A program made the position numbers and the translations under genes. A DNA stretch of 64,000 nt from Pyxicephalus adspersus (taxonomy: Eukaryota; Chordata; Amphibia; Anura; Pyxicephalidae), in NCBI RefSeq assembly GCF_032062135.1, contig NC_092868.1:42817849-42881848 (forward strand), written 5' to 3'. The notes under the pieces are model-generated. The model made no database searches and was not told where the DNA came from. It was given only the letters and a program-made list of their open reading frames with translations. Position 1 is the first letter of the stretch. Every line of letters begins with the position of its first letter. Positions 42,145 through 52,705 of the stretch are shown here, piece by piece.

Positions 42145-43900
42145 ATATATAAAAATATCCCATTAAGGATAAAATAATTGATGTTCACCCAAAGTCTGGA
42201 ACTAGTTAAAGTCAGCTTAACTTAAACTCCATAGGGTGACAACCCTACTGTGCAATTTCAATAGACAACCACCAGCACTGAAACCCAATCACAGGAAGTA
42301 AAAAAAATTAAAGAAAAAAAAATTAGCAGAATCAACCGGCCACAATGTCACCATCATCACGTGCGCATCATTTTTTATTTTACCCACAGTTCAACTTTAA
42401 CACTGCTGACTTCACACATACCCCTATGTAAACCCCTGACGCACATACAGTAAAAACATGATTTAAACTTAAGCAGAATCCACTGTGAAAAGGATTTGTT
42501 GGAACTAATTGAACTTGTTGAATTGAGCATAGACAGCAAAAAATATTATGATTTTGAATTAAAAGACACCAACTGCCAGTTACTTTGTTCTTCAGAATAC
42601 CAAAGTCATACTGTAATTTCTGGTTGGGCTTCAAACAAATCAAATTATTCGGCAGTCCAATAAATACACGTCCGTGTTTTCATAACTTGGTCAAATATTT
42701 AATACCTTTGCTGCAAAAAAAATATGGGATTTAATTCAGATGAATATCACTTCAAATTTCTATTGGTGTCTCAGATGTTCAATTCACATATTTCCATTGT
42801 AATTTTCAAAAAGCCACAACTTGTTAGGTTAAAACAATTTTTAAGTAGAACTCCAGTCAGCTTTTTTATTTTTTTGTTTGGATCCATTTTTTGGGGGTTT
42901 GCCACTTCCCTAGCTTTTTGCTATGTACCTGCTGGGGAGATCCAGCCATGAACCCCAAGAATGGTCAACACAATGGTCCACCAAATATCAAAACCTAATC
43001 CAGACCACCTTTAATCATCAAGAGGACATGTTGGGGCCACTGAGGACATTCTGTTGAGGAAGGTACAGCACAACATCTTCCCAGTGGTCAGACTTTTGTC
43101 ATTTCCTGCTGGAGATATTACCACTATTTGTCCTAGTAACCATTTTCACCAGGACAATATATTATGTGCTTCATCTTGTTGGGGAGAATTATTTTTCTGC
43201 TCACAAAAATTAGGAGTAAAGATCACTCAGTAGGCAAATAGAAATAAAAACTTGACACCTGTTCTTTTTTTTCTCTTTGTTTCTAATTGGATAGTCCCCG
43301 TCCCCAGGATAGGACATGATGTTGGGGGTTGGGTCCCTTCATTGTGTATATGGACAGAATTAAAAGTTGCAAAAGTTGCAAACTTTCCTGTATCCAAAAC
43401 AAAAAGTTTTGTAAATAGTTGGCCATTGTTCATTGGAGTCTATGGAGAACAGTTGCATAGTACCGTGCAGTTTTGCTCCATCACAAAAGGTCAGGAGATT
43501 TCCTGCCTGATTATCAAGTGGCTGCAGCAAAAAGCGGCTCGGTTCAAAAAAGCGACACTTTTGCCCATGGAGTTTTTAGTCTGCAGCTACTTGTAAACCT
43601 TGTTGCCCGTGGTGTGGTTTGCCTATCCCATCCACACAGCAGCACTTTGAGCAAAACTGATAGTATAATGTCCCTGAAACAATCTGAAGATTACAACATC
43701 TTGCCATTTTGCCATATTGCATTGAAGCTACCAGAGAGGATAAACCTTTTTTGAGGGTGCTTTTGGCTTTAAATGGCTTCTGAAGGTTACAAAAGTGCTT
43801 GTTAACTATCCTGGACTGTTTTTTTTTTTTTTGCTAAAATGCAATTCAAATCAAAAAGATTCAAGACAAAGTAAAAAAAAAAAAAATACAGCGTAATTCT
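42145..43900. other. Low-copy AT-rich DNA, no gene recognised
   Basis: A TTAAAAA/ACTTTAA style end occurs near 42392 (CAGTTCAACTTTAA) without a clear partner. Frames of up to 114 codons (43252-43596) overlap others and have no known domain. Poly-T (43820) and poly-A (43873) runs are present. Confidence 0.4.
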
Positions 43901-43906
43901 TTAGGA

Positions 43907-44434
43907 CAGAGGTCAGCAAACTCCGGCCTTTAGGCCAGATACCGCCTAGCTAGCATTCCAGTCCGGCCTAACGCCCCTATAGTTATTTATTGTTGGATCT
44001 GGCCTAATTGAACTGTTGTGTTATCGTGAGTTCCCGTGATATCATTGATATCATCGAGTTCCCGCACAGTAACCCCTATTACTATGCCTAAAGAGCAGAA
44101 GCAACGCGCAGCTACCAGTCTCCAGAAGGTTGACCTCAAACGTCGTGTCTTCAACCCCCGAATGGACTGATGAATTATTCTTCGTCCAACGCAGCAACAA
44201 AGCCCTGTGTTTATTGTGCAATGACACCAACAGCACTTTCAAGCGGACGAATCTCAGGTGGCATTTCGATGCCAAGCATGCGCACACGTACAGGAATTAC
44301 ACCATGAATGACAGGAAGACTGAGGCTACTCGCTTGCAGTCACGGTTGGAAAAAAACTTTCCCTGGACACCTTGTTTCTTCTGGCCTAATGTGCCTTCTT
44401 GACCTCCTGAATCGGCCTAGTAGTCCAACCCCTG
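43907..44434 (+). mobile_element. 528-bp deleted hAT transposon with perfect 8-bp target duplication
   Basis: The octamer CTTTAGGA lies exactly at both borders (43899-43906 and 44435-44442). The left terminus is CAGAGGTCAGCAAACTCCGG and the right is CCTAGTAGTCCAACCCCTG, imperfect inverted repeats of the CAGxGGTxxxCAAAC hAT type. The interior keeps the 5' part of a transposase gene (BED zinc finger) and then jumps to the right end, so most of the catalytic region is deleted. Confidence 0.9.
44081..44402 (+). pseudogene. hAT transposase N-terminus with BED zinc finger, truncated and frameshifted
   Basis: The frame opens at ATG 44081 with a basic stretch beginning MPKEQKQRA. A one-base excess in the C run at about 44155-44159 shifts it, so the finger continues in the frame read from about 44130. 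The BED finger shows EWTDELFF, then CLLC (two Cys), TNLRWHF and DAKH (the two His), followed by NYTMNDRKTEATRLQSRL. This is the family layout in which a BED finger precedes the hAT catalytic domain, as in GTF2IRD2/ZBED-like transposase relatives. The frame ends at 44400-44402, where the element joins its 3' end. It is not functional as a transposase but could in principle give a short DNA-binding peptide if the frame were intact. Confidence 0.8.
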
Positions 44435-44449
44435 CTTTAGGACATAAAA

Positions 44450-44810
44450 TGCATGTATTTTTCAAGGCCAGTAGAATACATTTTAACCTTTTATAATCCC
44501 CTGTAGAACCGGGAAAGAGAAGAACAGAACTTGGGGTCTAACAATTAACATGCTGACAGGAGGAGAGAGAAGAAGTCACTCCATCAGCCTGTTGAGGCTT
44601 CTTCAATATCCGTTCAGAGACTGGGAGCAGAGAGGTGACCCACATGAGTTGCTTAACGAAGAAAAGTAAAATCAGGTCACAAGGCTGGCTGTGTAAATGT
44701 CAAGACTGGGTGGACAGAATCATATTGTTTGCAAATTAAACAGCTCCAATATTTGTACTGTTGGCCCGAAGTTCAGATTTAGGAATCCTAGTTATTAGGA
44801 TCTTATAATT
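44450..44810. other. Low-copy sequence, nothing recognised
   Basis: No frame or repeat boundary was found. Confidence 0.4.
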
Positions 44811-44814
44811 ATTA

Positions 44815-44885
44815 TAACTTCTATTTGTATAATTGTGCACCAACATATTACGCAGAGCTTCACAAAGTCCATATTTTCTAATGTT
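44815..44885 (-). mobile_element. SINE 3' tail fragment
   Basis: GTGCACCAACATATTACGCA, then GAGCTTCACAAAGTCCATAT, is the reversed tail of the tRNA-SINE family. Only about 70 bp remain. Confidence 0.65.
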
Positions 44886-44889
44886 AACT

Positions 44890-45835
44890 TTTTTAATATA
44901 TTATTGTTAATGAGACTGGAGTTCTTCCTAATTATCAGTAAGTGACCTTACAGAATATGATGAGTGACAGACGGATTGCAAAGTAGGTGATGAGATGAAG
45001 ATTTGGTAATAATGAGACAAAACAGCAGGAGTGAGCCAGGGAGAAGGAGAGAGAGAGAGAGATAGCATAGCCAGGCTGTAAATCTTGCAGGGGATTAGGG
45101 ATTTACTTCAGATAGAAGAATGTAAATGTTGCTGGCTCCACTGTGGCTGGAAAATTTCACTCACAGCCAAAGCCTGGTCCGCGCTTGGCTGGGGACGTTG
45201 CTTCGTGTGCCCTCTTGAATTGGAAGCTTTTCTAGACTCTGGAAGACTGGAGAACTGGAATGCATGTCTCCACAAAACTATCACAAAGCAGTCAGCCACA
45301 AAATGATGCGTCGTACCTCTATCACCATTACACTTATGTAAGGATGTCTGAGATTATATACGGAGTATACCGGGGCCTATTTATAAAGCAGCCACAATCA
45401 ATGTTTTTTTTTTCCGATTGCCACTTTTATAAGGGTAGGGTGGTCAGATTTTGTACAGTTTGTGTTGCAATTCTGGTAAAGTGCCAATCACTTTGCTAAG
45501 AATAGCCAGATAGGTGCAAGGGAGTGTAATAAAACAGGATTTTATAGTGCCTTATGCACGTATAATAGTGGTTAACGGGTACACAATTAGCTAAATGATT
45601 GGTAAATGCCAGATTGATGTAAATTGGCTGAGAAATCTCCTAACAACCTGCAGATGCTGGGAGCACCCCCAGCTGTTTACTATAACCACAGGCAAAGCTG
45701 TGTTGTCATTGTAAATGATGGGGAACAATTCAGTTGGCTGCCGGCTATTAGGTAGCACTCCCTACTGATTTACATTTGCTTGTCAGAGCAGGTAGGGTGC
45801 TTGATCATGCATTCCTGATTAATGTATGATTGATA
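44890..45835. other. Low-copy DNA with a GA microsatellite
   Basis: A GA tract of about 16 bp lies at 45046-45062. The unique stretch 45085-45260 carries opposite frames of 73 and 63 codons without known domains. There is no clear gene. Confidence 0.4.
45040..45062 (+). repeat. GA microsatellite
   Basis: GAAGGAGAGAGAGAGAGAGA continues to about 45062, giving roughly eight clean GA units. Confidence 0.85.
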
Positions 45836-45837
45836 TA

Positions 45838-46335
45838 TCATAGTTACATAGTAGGTCAAGTTAAAGTTAAAGTCCATTAAGTTCAACAACATAGGAAATA
45901 AACATATCCCAGATATAAAACCCTATGGACGGAGAAAGGCAAAAAAACCCTGGTAGACTATGCTTTAACTGGGGAAAAAATTCCTTCCTGATTCCATGAG
46001 ACAATCGGATGATTCCTGGATCAACAGTCACAGTTATCTTTACTTTAAATCCTTAATACTCAGTTATATTCTGTGCTTCTAGAAAAGCATTCAGCTTTTT
46101 CTTAAAGCAATCTTTAGTAGTTGCTGTAACTACTTCCTGACATTTTCACAGACCTTACAGTGAAGAATCCTTTCCTTATCCAGAGCTTAAACTTCTTTTC
46201 CTCCAGACGCAAAGAGTGCCCTCTTGTTCTTTGTAATGAATAGTTAGGAAGAGAGTTCTCTATATGGACCATTTATATTTTTATACAGGGTGATCATATT
46301 CCCCCTTAAACGTCTCTTCTCAAGGAAGTATATCA
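45838..46335 (-). mobile_element. CR1-like LINE 3' end, minus strand
   Basis: Left to right on the plus strand are the reversed 3' UTR (ATAGTTACATAGTAGGTCAA, CATATCCCAGATATAAAACC, ATTCCTTCCTGATTCCATGA), then the reversed RT C-terminus (CCAGTTATATTCTG-like stop region, CTAGAAAAGCATTCAGCTTT, TTTTCACAGACCTTACAGTG, CTCCAGACGCAAAGAGTGCC). It parallels the better copy at 60560-61425. It has small deletions and is 5'-truncated near 46335. Confidence 0.85.
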
Positions 46336-46414
46336 ATCAGGGAATGCCCTAGTTTTCAAAAGATTTAAATCTAACATCTAATCTAATGAAAACATCAATC
46401 AGTGTATGACTACA

Positions 46415-46762
46415 TTAAAAAGGAACTACACACGTTAGCGGGTGGTGAGCTCCTGCTATAATCAGCCCAGCATATTTGCTGGTTATGGCACAGACTTACC
46501 GATGTGCAGCCACCCTGCAGCTACGATGGCTCCATGGCCAATTTCCAAGAAGACTGTGATCCTCTTCAACCATTGGAAGGCTGCTAATAATTGTGTCCAG
46601 TAGTTGGCCCTGTGTGCTGCACCACCATACACAGAACCGAGCTCTACACCACATGGCACATGCTTGGTACAGTGTAGATCTAAAACAAAAAGCCACCAGG
46701 AGCCAGGGATGTATCTCTATCTACTGGTAGAGTTTTGTTTATTGAGATTAGGTCCACTTTAA
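46415..46762. mobile_element. TTAA-flanked element, 348 bp
   Basis: TTAAAAAGGAACTACAC at the left and AGGTCCACTTTAA at the right are inverted TTAAAxxGGA-type termini with TTAA at both borders. The interior is non-coding. A 66-codon minus frame has no domain. It is of a different internal sequence from the main TTAA family of this window. Confidence 0.55.
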
Positions 46763-46985
46763 GTGTAATATAATGTTCTGGGCTTGGGCAAATATCTTGA
46801 ACCTAGAAGAGGAACTGGGTCAAGATGGTTGGAGCACAGATAGGTGATTTTTGTTAAATATTTACAAATAATAATAATTGCAGAAGAAACACCAGGAGCC
46901 AGGACTTCAATTAGGTCACTTGTTTGTGAGTTTAGGCCTGCTTTGGATGTAATTTAACAATCTGGAAATGGGCAGGTTACATGAA
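46686..46985 (+). repeat. Old tandem duplication, about 197-bp period
   Basis: CACCAGGAGCCAGGGATGTA, then TAGGTCCACTTTAAGTGTAA and TTCTGGGCTTGGGCAAATAT (46694-46792), recur as CACCAGGAGCCAGGACTTCA, TAGGCCTGCTTTGGATGTAA and TCTGGAAATGGGCAGGTTAC (46890-46983). Identity is roughly 70-75% by eye. The first unit overlaps the right end of the TTAA element. Confidence 0.55.
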
Positions 46986-46989
46986 TATG

Positions 46990-47645
46990 TCATTGTTCCG
47001 CATTACTATCATGTCCATGGATCTGGCATGTAGCAGGTGTGGTGCCAAACAAAACTAGAAAAGAAAAGGAAAAATGATGCAGCTTTATTATGATAAAACT
47101 AACATTAAGACATTCAGTACAAACATTATCCACCCACAAAATATCTGTCAAATACACAGTACTAAAAGCAATATTTAACCATAAAGTTCGGTTATACGGC
47201 TTTGGTGACAGCACTCCCTAATCCCCCTCAGACAAGCGCCTATTAGTAAATTATGCCGTCTGTCTCTAACTTGAGCTCACTTACAGAAAATTGGACCTTA
47301 AGATTTAATACTACAACTAGCAGTGTCTGAAGTTTTGTCTACGTCTGGAGTTGTGTCCACTGAAAGTGACAAAGCTGTTAACTTTGATTTATGAATACTG
47401 TAAGTGCAAGCAAATGACTGGTAACAATATTGACTCTAATGCATCAACCTAGACTTAAACGAGCAGAATTCATAAATAACCTTTCATTTTTCTAATAATG
47501 CTCAGTTACTTGTAGAAAGGATAGTGTGTTTTTATTTTTGCATCATTCATACTGTCGCCAGTGCTGTCACAAAAAAAAAAGTAATGGGATTTCTTTTTTT
47601 CTTTGCTGAAAGCAGAAAGGCCTGGTATTTAGTTACACTTCGGAA
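46990..47645. other. Low-copy AT-rich sequence, nothing recognised
   Basis: A 74-codon minus frame (46990-47214) shows no known domain. No termini are visible. Confidence 0.4.
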
Positions 47646-47648
47646 TGC

Positions 47649-47935
47649 TTAAAGAGGAACCTAACCTAAAATGGAAAGATTGCGAGTAGGCAGGTTCTTT
47701 ATTGCAGAAGGGACAGGCGAAGTCTTTTCAGCAATAAAACAAACGTATCTGACTGATCGCAATTTTTGTATTTTGTACACTGAGCTGCGCATGCGCATAA
47801 CTGGTTGCTGGGAATGAGTGAAGTCTTGTGTGCATGCGCAGGATTTACATCATTCCAGTTGGCCCAAAAAAGTGCCTGAAGATCCAGAACCTAGAATAAG
47901 ACCAGGATCACGGAGAGGTGAGTTTTGGTACATAC
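47649..47935 (+). mobile_element. TTAA-type element, left part
   Basis: It begins TTAAAGAGGAACCTAACCTA and contains CTGCGCATGCGCATAACT and TGCATGCGCAGGATTTACAT (an inverted GCATGCGC pair), as in other TTAA elements of the window. GAGAGGTGAGTTTTGG at about 47914 is another donor-like GTGAGT block. The right end is undetermined. Confidence 0.5.
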
Positions 47936-47939
47936 ATAG

Positions 47940-48290
47940 GTTGTTTTATTACTTCTAACTGTACCAGACGACATGTTCTTGATTCCTCCATCAGATATGT
48001 TCATGATTCCTTCACGAATACCACCATCATAAGTTTTTGATATATTACCTAGTGTACTAGTCTTTATAGCATAAAATGTACTTTGCAAAGATATCTGAAT
48101 GTAATGTCATATTTCTAGCAATACCTCCATCTCCTTTTATTAATTTGAATAATAGTGTATTGCAAATTATGCTTTATCTTTTAAAAGCCAACACATTTTA
48201 ATAAGAATTGTACAGTGTTCTTTATGTGTTTATTTAAGCTTTATGCAAGCTTATATGGGCATTTTTATTCTGTATACAGTCATTGTAGGA
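47940..48290. other. AT-rich sequence, possibly upstream part of a Penelope-type repeat
   Basis: AT-rich, without frames. The 150 bp before the hammerhead motif (TTTATGCAAGCTTATATGGG) may belong to the same terminal repeat, by inference only. Confidence 0.35.
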
Positions 48291-48295
48291 TGTCC

Positions 48296-48345
48296 CAAAG
48301 TCCCCTGAAGAAGCCTCTATAAGTGAAACGCGTCAGGACACGACA
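48296..48345 (+). ncRNA. Minimal hammerhead-ribozyme-like motif (C)
   Basis: Core boxes CTGAAGA (48305-48311, matching CUGANGA) and GAAA (48325-48328) are followed by CGCGTC (48329-48334), placing the cleavage after C48334. Helix I: GTCC at 48300-48303 pairs with GGAC at 48336-48339 after one A-C mismatch next to the core. Helix II between the boxes (AGCCTCTATAAGT) is weak. Helix III would be only one or two pairs, as in the minimal Penelope-associated type, which is thought to act as a dimer. Confidence 0.6.
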
Positions 48346-48349
48346 TCTA

Positions 48350-49350
48350 TCTTATCTCTAACTCCTATACGCCTAATTCTGCGTCCAAACGTAGGAGTCA
48401 ATGTCTAGCCTTTTGCACGCTCCTATGGCAGTTAGCCTAGGGATTAAATGAGAGTCTGTAATTTATATACACTTGCTGTGTGATTCAACATTGTATAACC
48501 TTGTTTAATACACTGCTGCATCAAAAATACCCTACTCTGTCTTTTCATTTGTAATTACGTACTTTTAAGGGTATGCAGCACATCAGGTGGTAAGAGGAGG
48601 TGAATTATTACACTCTCTACACTAATTTTATTGCAGAGGAGACATTATCTGTCACTTCTGCAACAAAGAATCTCTTTGCTTGCAATTTATTTATTTGTTC
48701 TGCTATACCCATGCAATGTCAGCACCCCAATGGCAAAGGTTTCATGCTCAGATTGTTAGGGAGGATTGGAATAAATACAAATACTTACCTATTTGTCTTT
48801 GGTTTCTTTTGAACTGCAAGACTGGTTCTCTTTGTTACTTCTCCGGTCACAAGTATATTGCATGGGACTGCACAGTAGGGAATTAAACAGGGGATTCCAG
48901 TTTGGATGATCTCACAACTGGAGTTCTCAAGAACTCGCCCACATCTCTCTATAAGCAAACTATAATTATTAGGAGGACCGACAAACATCATCCTGGCTAT
49001 ACATCAAACTTATTATGACATCTGGGCTTTTATATTTAAGCGAAAAAATCTCCAGAACACCTTAAATCTCTTTGGTGTCTGGTTCTTGTTATTAAAATAG
49101 AAACACATAGTCCAGAATGTGCTATTTAATGTAAATAATGGAATGTTTTATTTTATACATGTGCTGTATATGTGTTGTAACAGATGTGACATTCTATATA
49201 TGAGTTCTCTAACCTGACTCCTCATGATCTAATAATGGGACATTTTTTGTCTGCATCCTACACTTAATTCCAGCTGCAATTATCTGTGCAATATAAACTT
49301 AAAAGGAATTGCATACTACTTTCAAAGTTTTCACTATGTATGTAATGATA
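48350..49350. other. Low-copy sequence, nothing recognised
   Basis: The first 180 bp, ending in TTGTTTAATACACTGCTGCA, may be the downstream part of the hammerhead-bearing repeat. Later frames (48600-48886) lack known domains. Confidence 0.35.
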
Positions 49351-49355
49351 TTGTT

Positions 49356-49581
49356 CCTAAAGCTCTATACATCTCCCCAAGACTGGAGAAGATTAGACTA
49401 GAGACTATCATAGGAAAACCTGGATGATCCAGCACACCTGCAATAGATTTCTTTAATTTATTTGCTATTACAAATGGTTTCAATTCTGGACTAGATCTCA
49501 TCCCCTTTTTTTTGATCACCCAGGTTCACCCATGATAGTATATGTTCTCCAGTCTTGAAGAACTTTGATAAATCAAGCCTA
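49356..49581. mobile_element. Palindromic MITE, variant subfamily (copy 6)
   Basis: CCTAAAGCTCTATACATCTC and AAGACTGGAGAAGATTAGAC on the left are mirrored by ATGTTCTCCAGTCTTGAAGA and ACTTTGATAAATCAAGCC on the right, with AACCTGGATGATCCAGCACA / TTGATCACCCAGGTTCACCC inside. It is more diverged than the 26085 copy. Confidence 0.7.
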
Positions 49582-49589
49582 TTGGATTG

Positions 49590-50280
49590 GTGATAAATAA
49601 ACTCATCAATGTCTGCTAATGTTTAATAAGTTTTTCTAGTGATAGTTAATCATGATTTATACTGTGTGTGCAGGTTTCCTTCATTGTAGTGCTAGCTTGA
49701 GCTTCTTAATTATTGTGAATGATCATTAGCACCTAGATTTTATATAAGGAAAAGACATGCTGATACTTGGGGGGCCTCAGAATTGTGTAGCATTAGATTT
49801 GCTATTTTAAGGCATTATTATGAAACTTTGACTTTCTACTCATTGCAGACATTAGGTCTTTCCATTGTAGGTAGAGTCCCTATACTTTGCTAACAGCAAA
49901 GTGCATTTTTGCATAAAGTAATCCAGAGTAGAATCCAATACTTCATTTTTTTTTTTTAAGAGACAATGGACAATTATTTTAGACATTATTAACACGAAGA
50001 GTGATTAAATTGTGGGAGGACTCTCTACTTATTTAGATAAGTTATAATTTATTGCCTGATAGGTAAGTACATATTCAAAGAAGGACAGAGATGGACAGGT
50101 AATGTTTGTGTTTATTTTTTGTGAACAGTTAGTATTTGGCCCTAAAACTAACAAAGACCAACTATTTTAAATCAAAAGGTACTCTAATAGAATGTGAATA
50201 CAAGTGACAATAAAATCATTATGTCAACATATATTAATTGTTGTACAAAATTATCTCAATTACTATTTAGCTGGTCGGAA
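49590..50280. other. AT-rich low-copy DNA, nothing recognised
   Basis: There is a T run near 49949-49959. No frame or repeat boundary is visible. Confidence 0.4.
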
Positions 50281-50291
50281 AAATATGTCAA

Positions 50292-50334
50292 GGTGCCCGA
50301 CGCGTTTCGCTTTTTGGCTTCCTCAGGGGACAGT
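50292..50334 (-). ncRNA. Minimal hammerhead-ribozyme-like motif (D)
   Basis: Read on the minus strand: CCC, core box CTGAGGA (plus 50320-50326), AGCCAAAAAGC, core box GAAA (plus 50305-50308), CGCGTC (plus 50299-50304), GGG. Helix I has three G-C pairs. Helix II is a 2-bp GC/GC stem after one extra A. All core bases of the hammerhead (CUGANGA, GAAA, and UC before cleavage) are present. Orientation and flanks resemble motif E at 54945. Confidence 0.6.
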
Positions 50335-50344
50335 TGAGATCAAT

Positions 50345-51515
50345 ACTAAAGATAAATAAAAAATACAATATTATAACATGAATAGTGTGCAAATCTTAAC
50401 AATGATCTTCTCTTATTAGCTCTCTTTTGCATTGGTAATTATACCATTAAAATCATTTTGCTGTATGTGATGTATAAGCACAAAAATATCTCCTAAACGC
50501 GTTGCAAATTGATAGTTGTCCTCTGTCCTGTGCACTCTTCCTGTTTTTTTTTTATCATGTACAAATGTATTGGGAAGTCATTTATCAGGTGTTGGGTAAT
50601 GGATACAAAGTAAATAATAAAGTATATATAAAATGTAAAAGGTGAATAATGTATCTGATTTTTGATGGATGCTCACATCCCATGGCCAGTTTATAGTATG
50701 GCCATCCTTGACCATAATTGGTTTTCTGGCTGCCCCAATCAATGTCTTTATTTTATGTTCAGGTCTTGAAACTCCACTGACCCTTTTCTTTCCCGAGCGT
50801 ATAAAAAGTCATTATCCACTGTTTCCCGTACATTTCTTGTTGTGTCTGAGAAGGATAAAGTTAGGTTTAATAGTAAGAATATGTGTAAGAACATATAAAG
50901 AGGAAAACAGACACTGGCAGCTACAGAAATTCTTCTTACGGACTTGTCTGTAATCCACCTTATGCCTAGGATTAAAGTGATTTTCTTTTGCTAAAAATGG
51001 TTGTCTTTTTAGTCTTTGGGGTTAGTATACAAAATCCAAATTGGCAAATCGACCATAACCCAACAGGAATACAAGGAAGAGTGGTCTGCTATTTGCCAGG
51101 ATTCTCTTTCAGCAGTCTGTCTTTTTAATTTGATACAATTTTTCAAAACACAGGAGACGCATACGATACCATACAGAAAGGCAAATTGATGGTGTCACTT
51201 TCTGAACTTCCTGGGGCCTTATGGTTAAAGTGTAATAAATCCAAAAACAAAATGTAATAAGTTGTGGCTTAGACTTTAGATGTGGTGGTTGAATTTTTTT
51301 GCTGTTCTTTTTTTCTCTTTTATTCATCTATTCATGAGTAATTCTTCAAATAATACAAATTCTCCCCCTGGGTGGCTAAACTCATTCCACAAATTTAGCT
51401 ATTGAGTAGGCCAAGCTGGTCACACAAGCTAGACTTTAAACATGTCTTCCCTTGTTCACTTCACTTACATGGTGGATTATGTGGGTCAAGAAAATTATAG
51501 AAGTAAAGTGTTCTG
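50345..51515. other. Low-copy AT-rich DNA, no gene recognised
   Basis: The 94-codon frame at 50669-50953 has no known domain. AAACGCGTTG near 50496 echoes the hammerhead 3' box but lacks the 5' box. No other feature was seen. Confidence 0.4.
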
Positions 51516-51524
51516 TACTTACTT

Positions 51525-52031
51525 ACAATGTTCTGTTCAAATCCCCCCACAGCTCTTGTCCCACTTACCTTTCTGACCTGGTAAAAAAATACTCCCCCAG
51601 CAGCTCTCTTTGCTCCTTCAATGACCTACTAATGACGTCCTCACTCATAACCTCATCACACGCACGGCTCCAAGATTTTTCTAGAGCTGCCCCGACTCTC
51701 TGGAATGGTCTTCCTCTTCCTTTTCGGCTTGCTCCTACTTTATGCTCATTTAAAAGAGCGCTCAAACCCCATTTTTTTAAATTTGCCTTTCAGCCTTCTT
51801 CTGTCTTTTGAAACCCTCACTAATTCCCAACACTTAATATCTCACCTATTGTGTGTTACCTCCAAGATTGTAAGCTCTTCAGGGCAGGGTCCTCTCCTCC
51901 TGTGTAACTTTCTGTATCTGTCTGTCATTTGCAACCCCTATTTAATGTCCAGTGCTGCATAAAATGTTGGGGCTATGTATAAATCTTGTTTAATAATATT
52001 AATAATAATAATAATAATTATAATAATAAAA
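51525..52031 (+). mobile_element. L2 LINE RT C-terminus, 3' UTR and AAT tail (best copy)
   Basis: The frame 51452-51811 reads, in its LINE part, LSDLVKKYSPSSSL, LITSSHARLQDFSRAAPTLW, NGLPLPFR and FKRALKPHFFKFAF, the usual end of L2/CR1-clade reverse transcriptases. These are the C-terminal residues past the catalytic core, and LWNGLP is a hallmark. The UTR follows (GATTGTAAGCTCTTCAGGGC, GTCATTTGCAACCCCTATTT) and ends TGTTTAATAATATTAATAAT plus an AAT microsatellite to about 52031. The copy is heavily 5'-truncated, as usual for LINE insertions. The 5' 70 codons of the open frame are flanking sequence, not LINE. Confidence 0.93.
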
Positions 52032-52034
52032 ACC

Positions 52035-52165
52035 CAAAACAATGAATGAATGTAAGCTGTAGTATGTAACATTTTTGTTTTTGAATTTAGAAGAATAGGA
52101 ATATTAGTTCTGCTGCCCATGGTAGCAATCCCATTCTTCCACCTGCAGAACAGAAGAAAAGTGTT
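52035..52165. other. Short unique spacer
   Basis: No feature was recognised between the L2 tail and the tandem repeat that follows. Confidence 0.4.
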
Positions 52166-52170
52166 TAGAA

Positions 52171-52447
52171 GTACCCATTGGCTGGCCATTGCACCCCCCC
52201 AAGACCCCAGTGCAAATAAATAATTGTGGTTGTCTTTGTTGCTCATTGTTAATTTAAGTAAATGCAAGGCCTTCCTACATCCTATTTCTTTCATTCTGAT
52301 TATGTCTTGGAAGAGCCCATTGGGTGGTCAGTGCACCCCCAGTGCAAAAAAGGACTGAAATTGCTCTTGTTGCTCACTGTTACTTTATGTATACATATGG
52401 CCTTCCTACATTTTCTTTTTTCTTTCATTCTGATCATGTTTTTGTAA
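52171..52447 (+). repeat. Diverged tandem duplication, about 142-bp period, two units
   Basis: CCCATTGGCTGGCCATTGCA, GTCTTTGTTGCTCATTGTTA and GGCCTTCCTACATCCTATTT (first unit) align in order with CCCATTGGGTGGTCAGTGCA, GCTCTTGTTGCTCACTGTTA and GGCCTTCCTACATTTTCTTT (second unit), both ending TTTCATTCTGATxATGT. Identity is around 80% by eye. The class is unknown. Confidence 0.75.
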
Positions 52448-52449
52448 TG

Positions 52450-52700
52450 AAATCCTAACAGCTCAATATATTCTCAGTTTAAAGAAATCATGAGTTAAAA
52501 GAAATTAATGGTGTCGTCTTCTAAAATTGCTGGTTACCTGGCTTGTTTAATGGCTTCAGTATTAGAAATGAATGAGTCAATTCGCATAGATCAGAAGGTT
52601 TAGTGAATCCAGTTGTCTTGTTTCAAGATGAGGTTCATTGGGAACAAGTTATCTGTTTCACCGATGAACTCAGTGAAGTATTACATTTAATATTAATATG
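52450..52700. other. Low-copy sequence, nothing recognised
   Basis: No frame or termini were seen. Confidence 0.4.
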
Positions 52701-52705
52701 TTTAC

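Noticed and set aside
50490..50510. AAACGCGTTG resembling the hammerhead 3' box
   Set aside because: No CUGANGA box upstream at a compatible distance.
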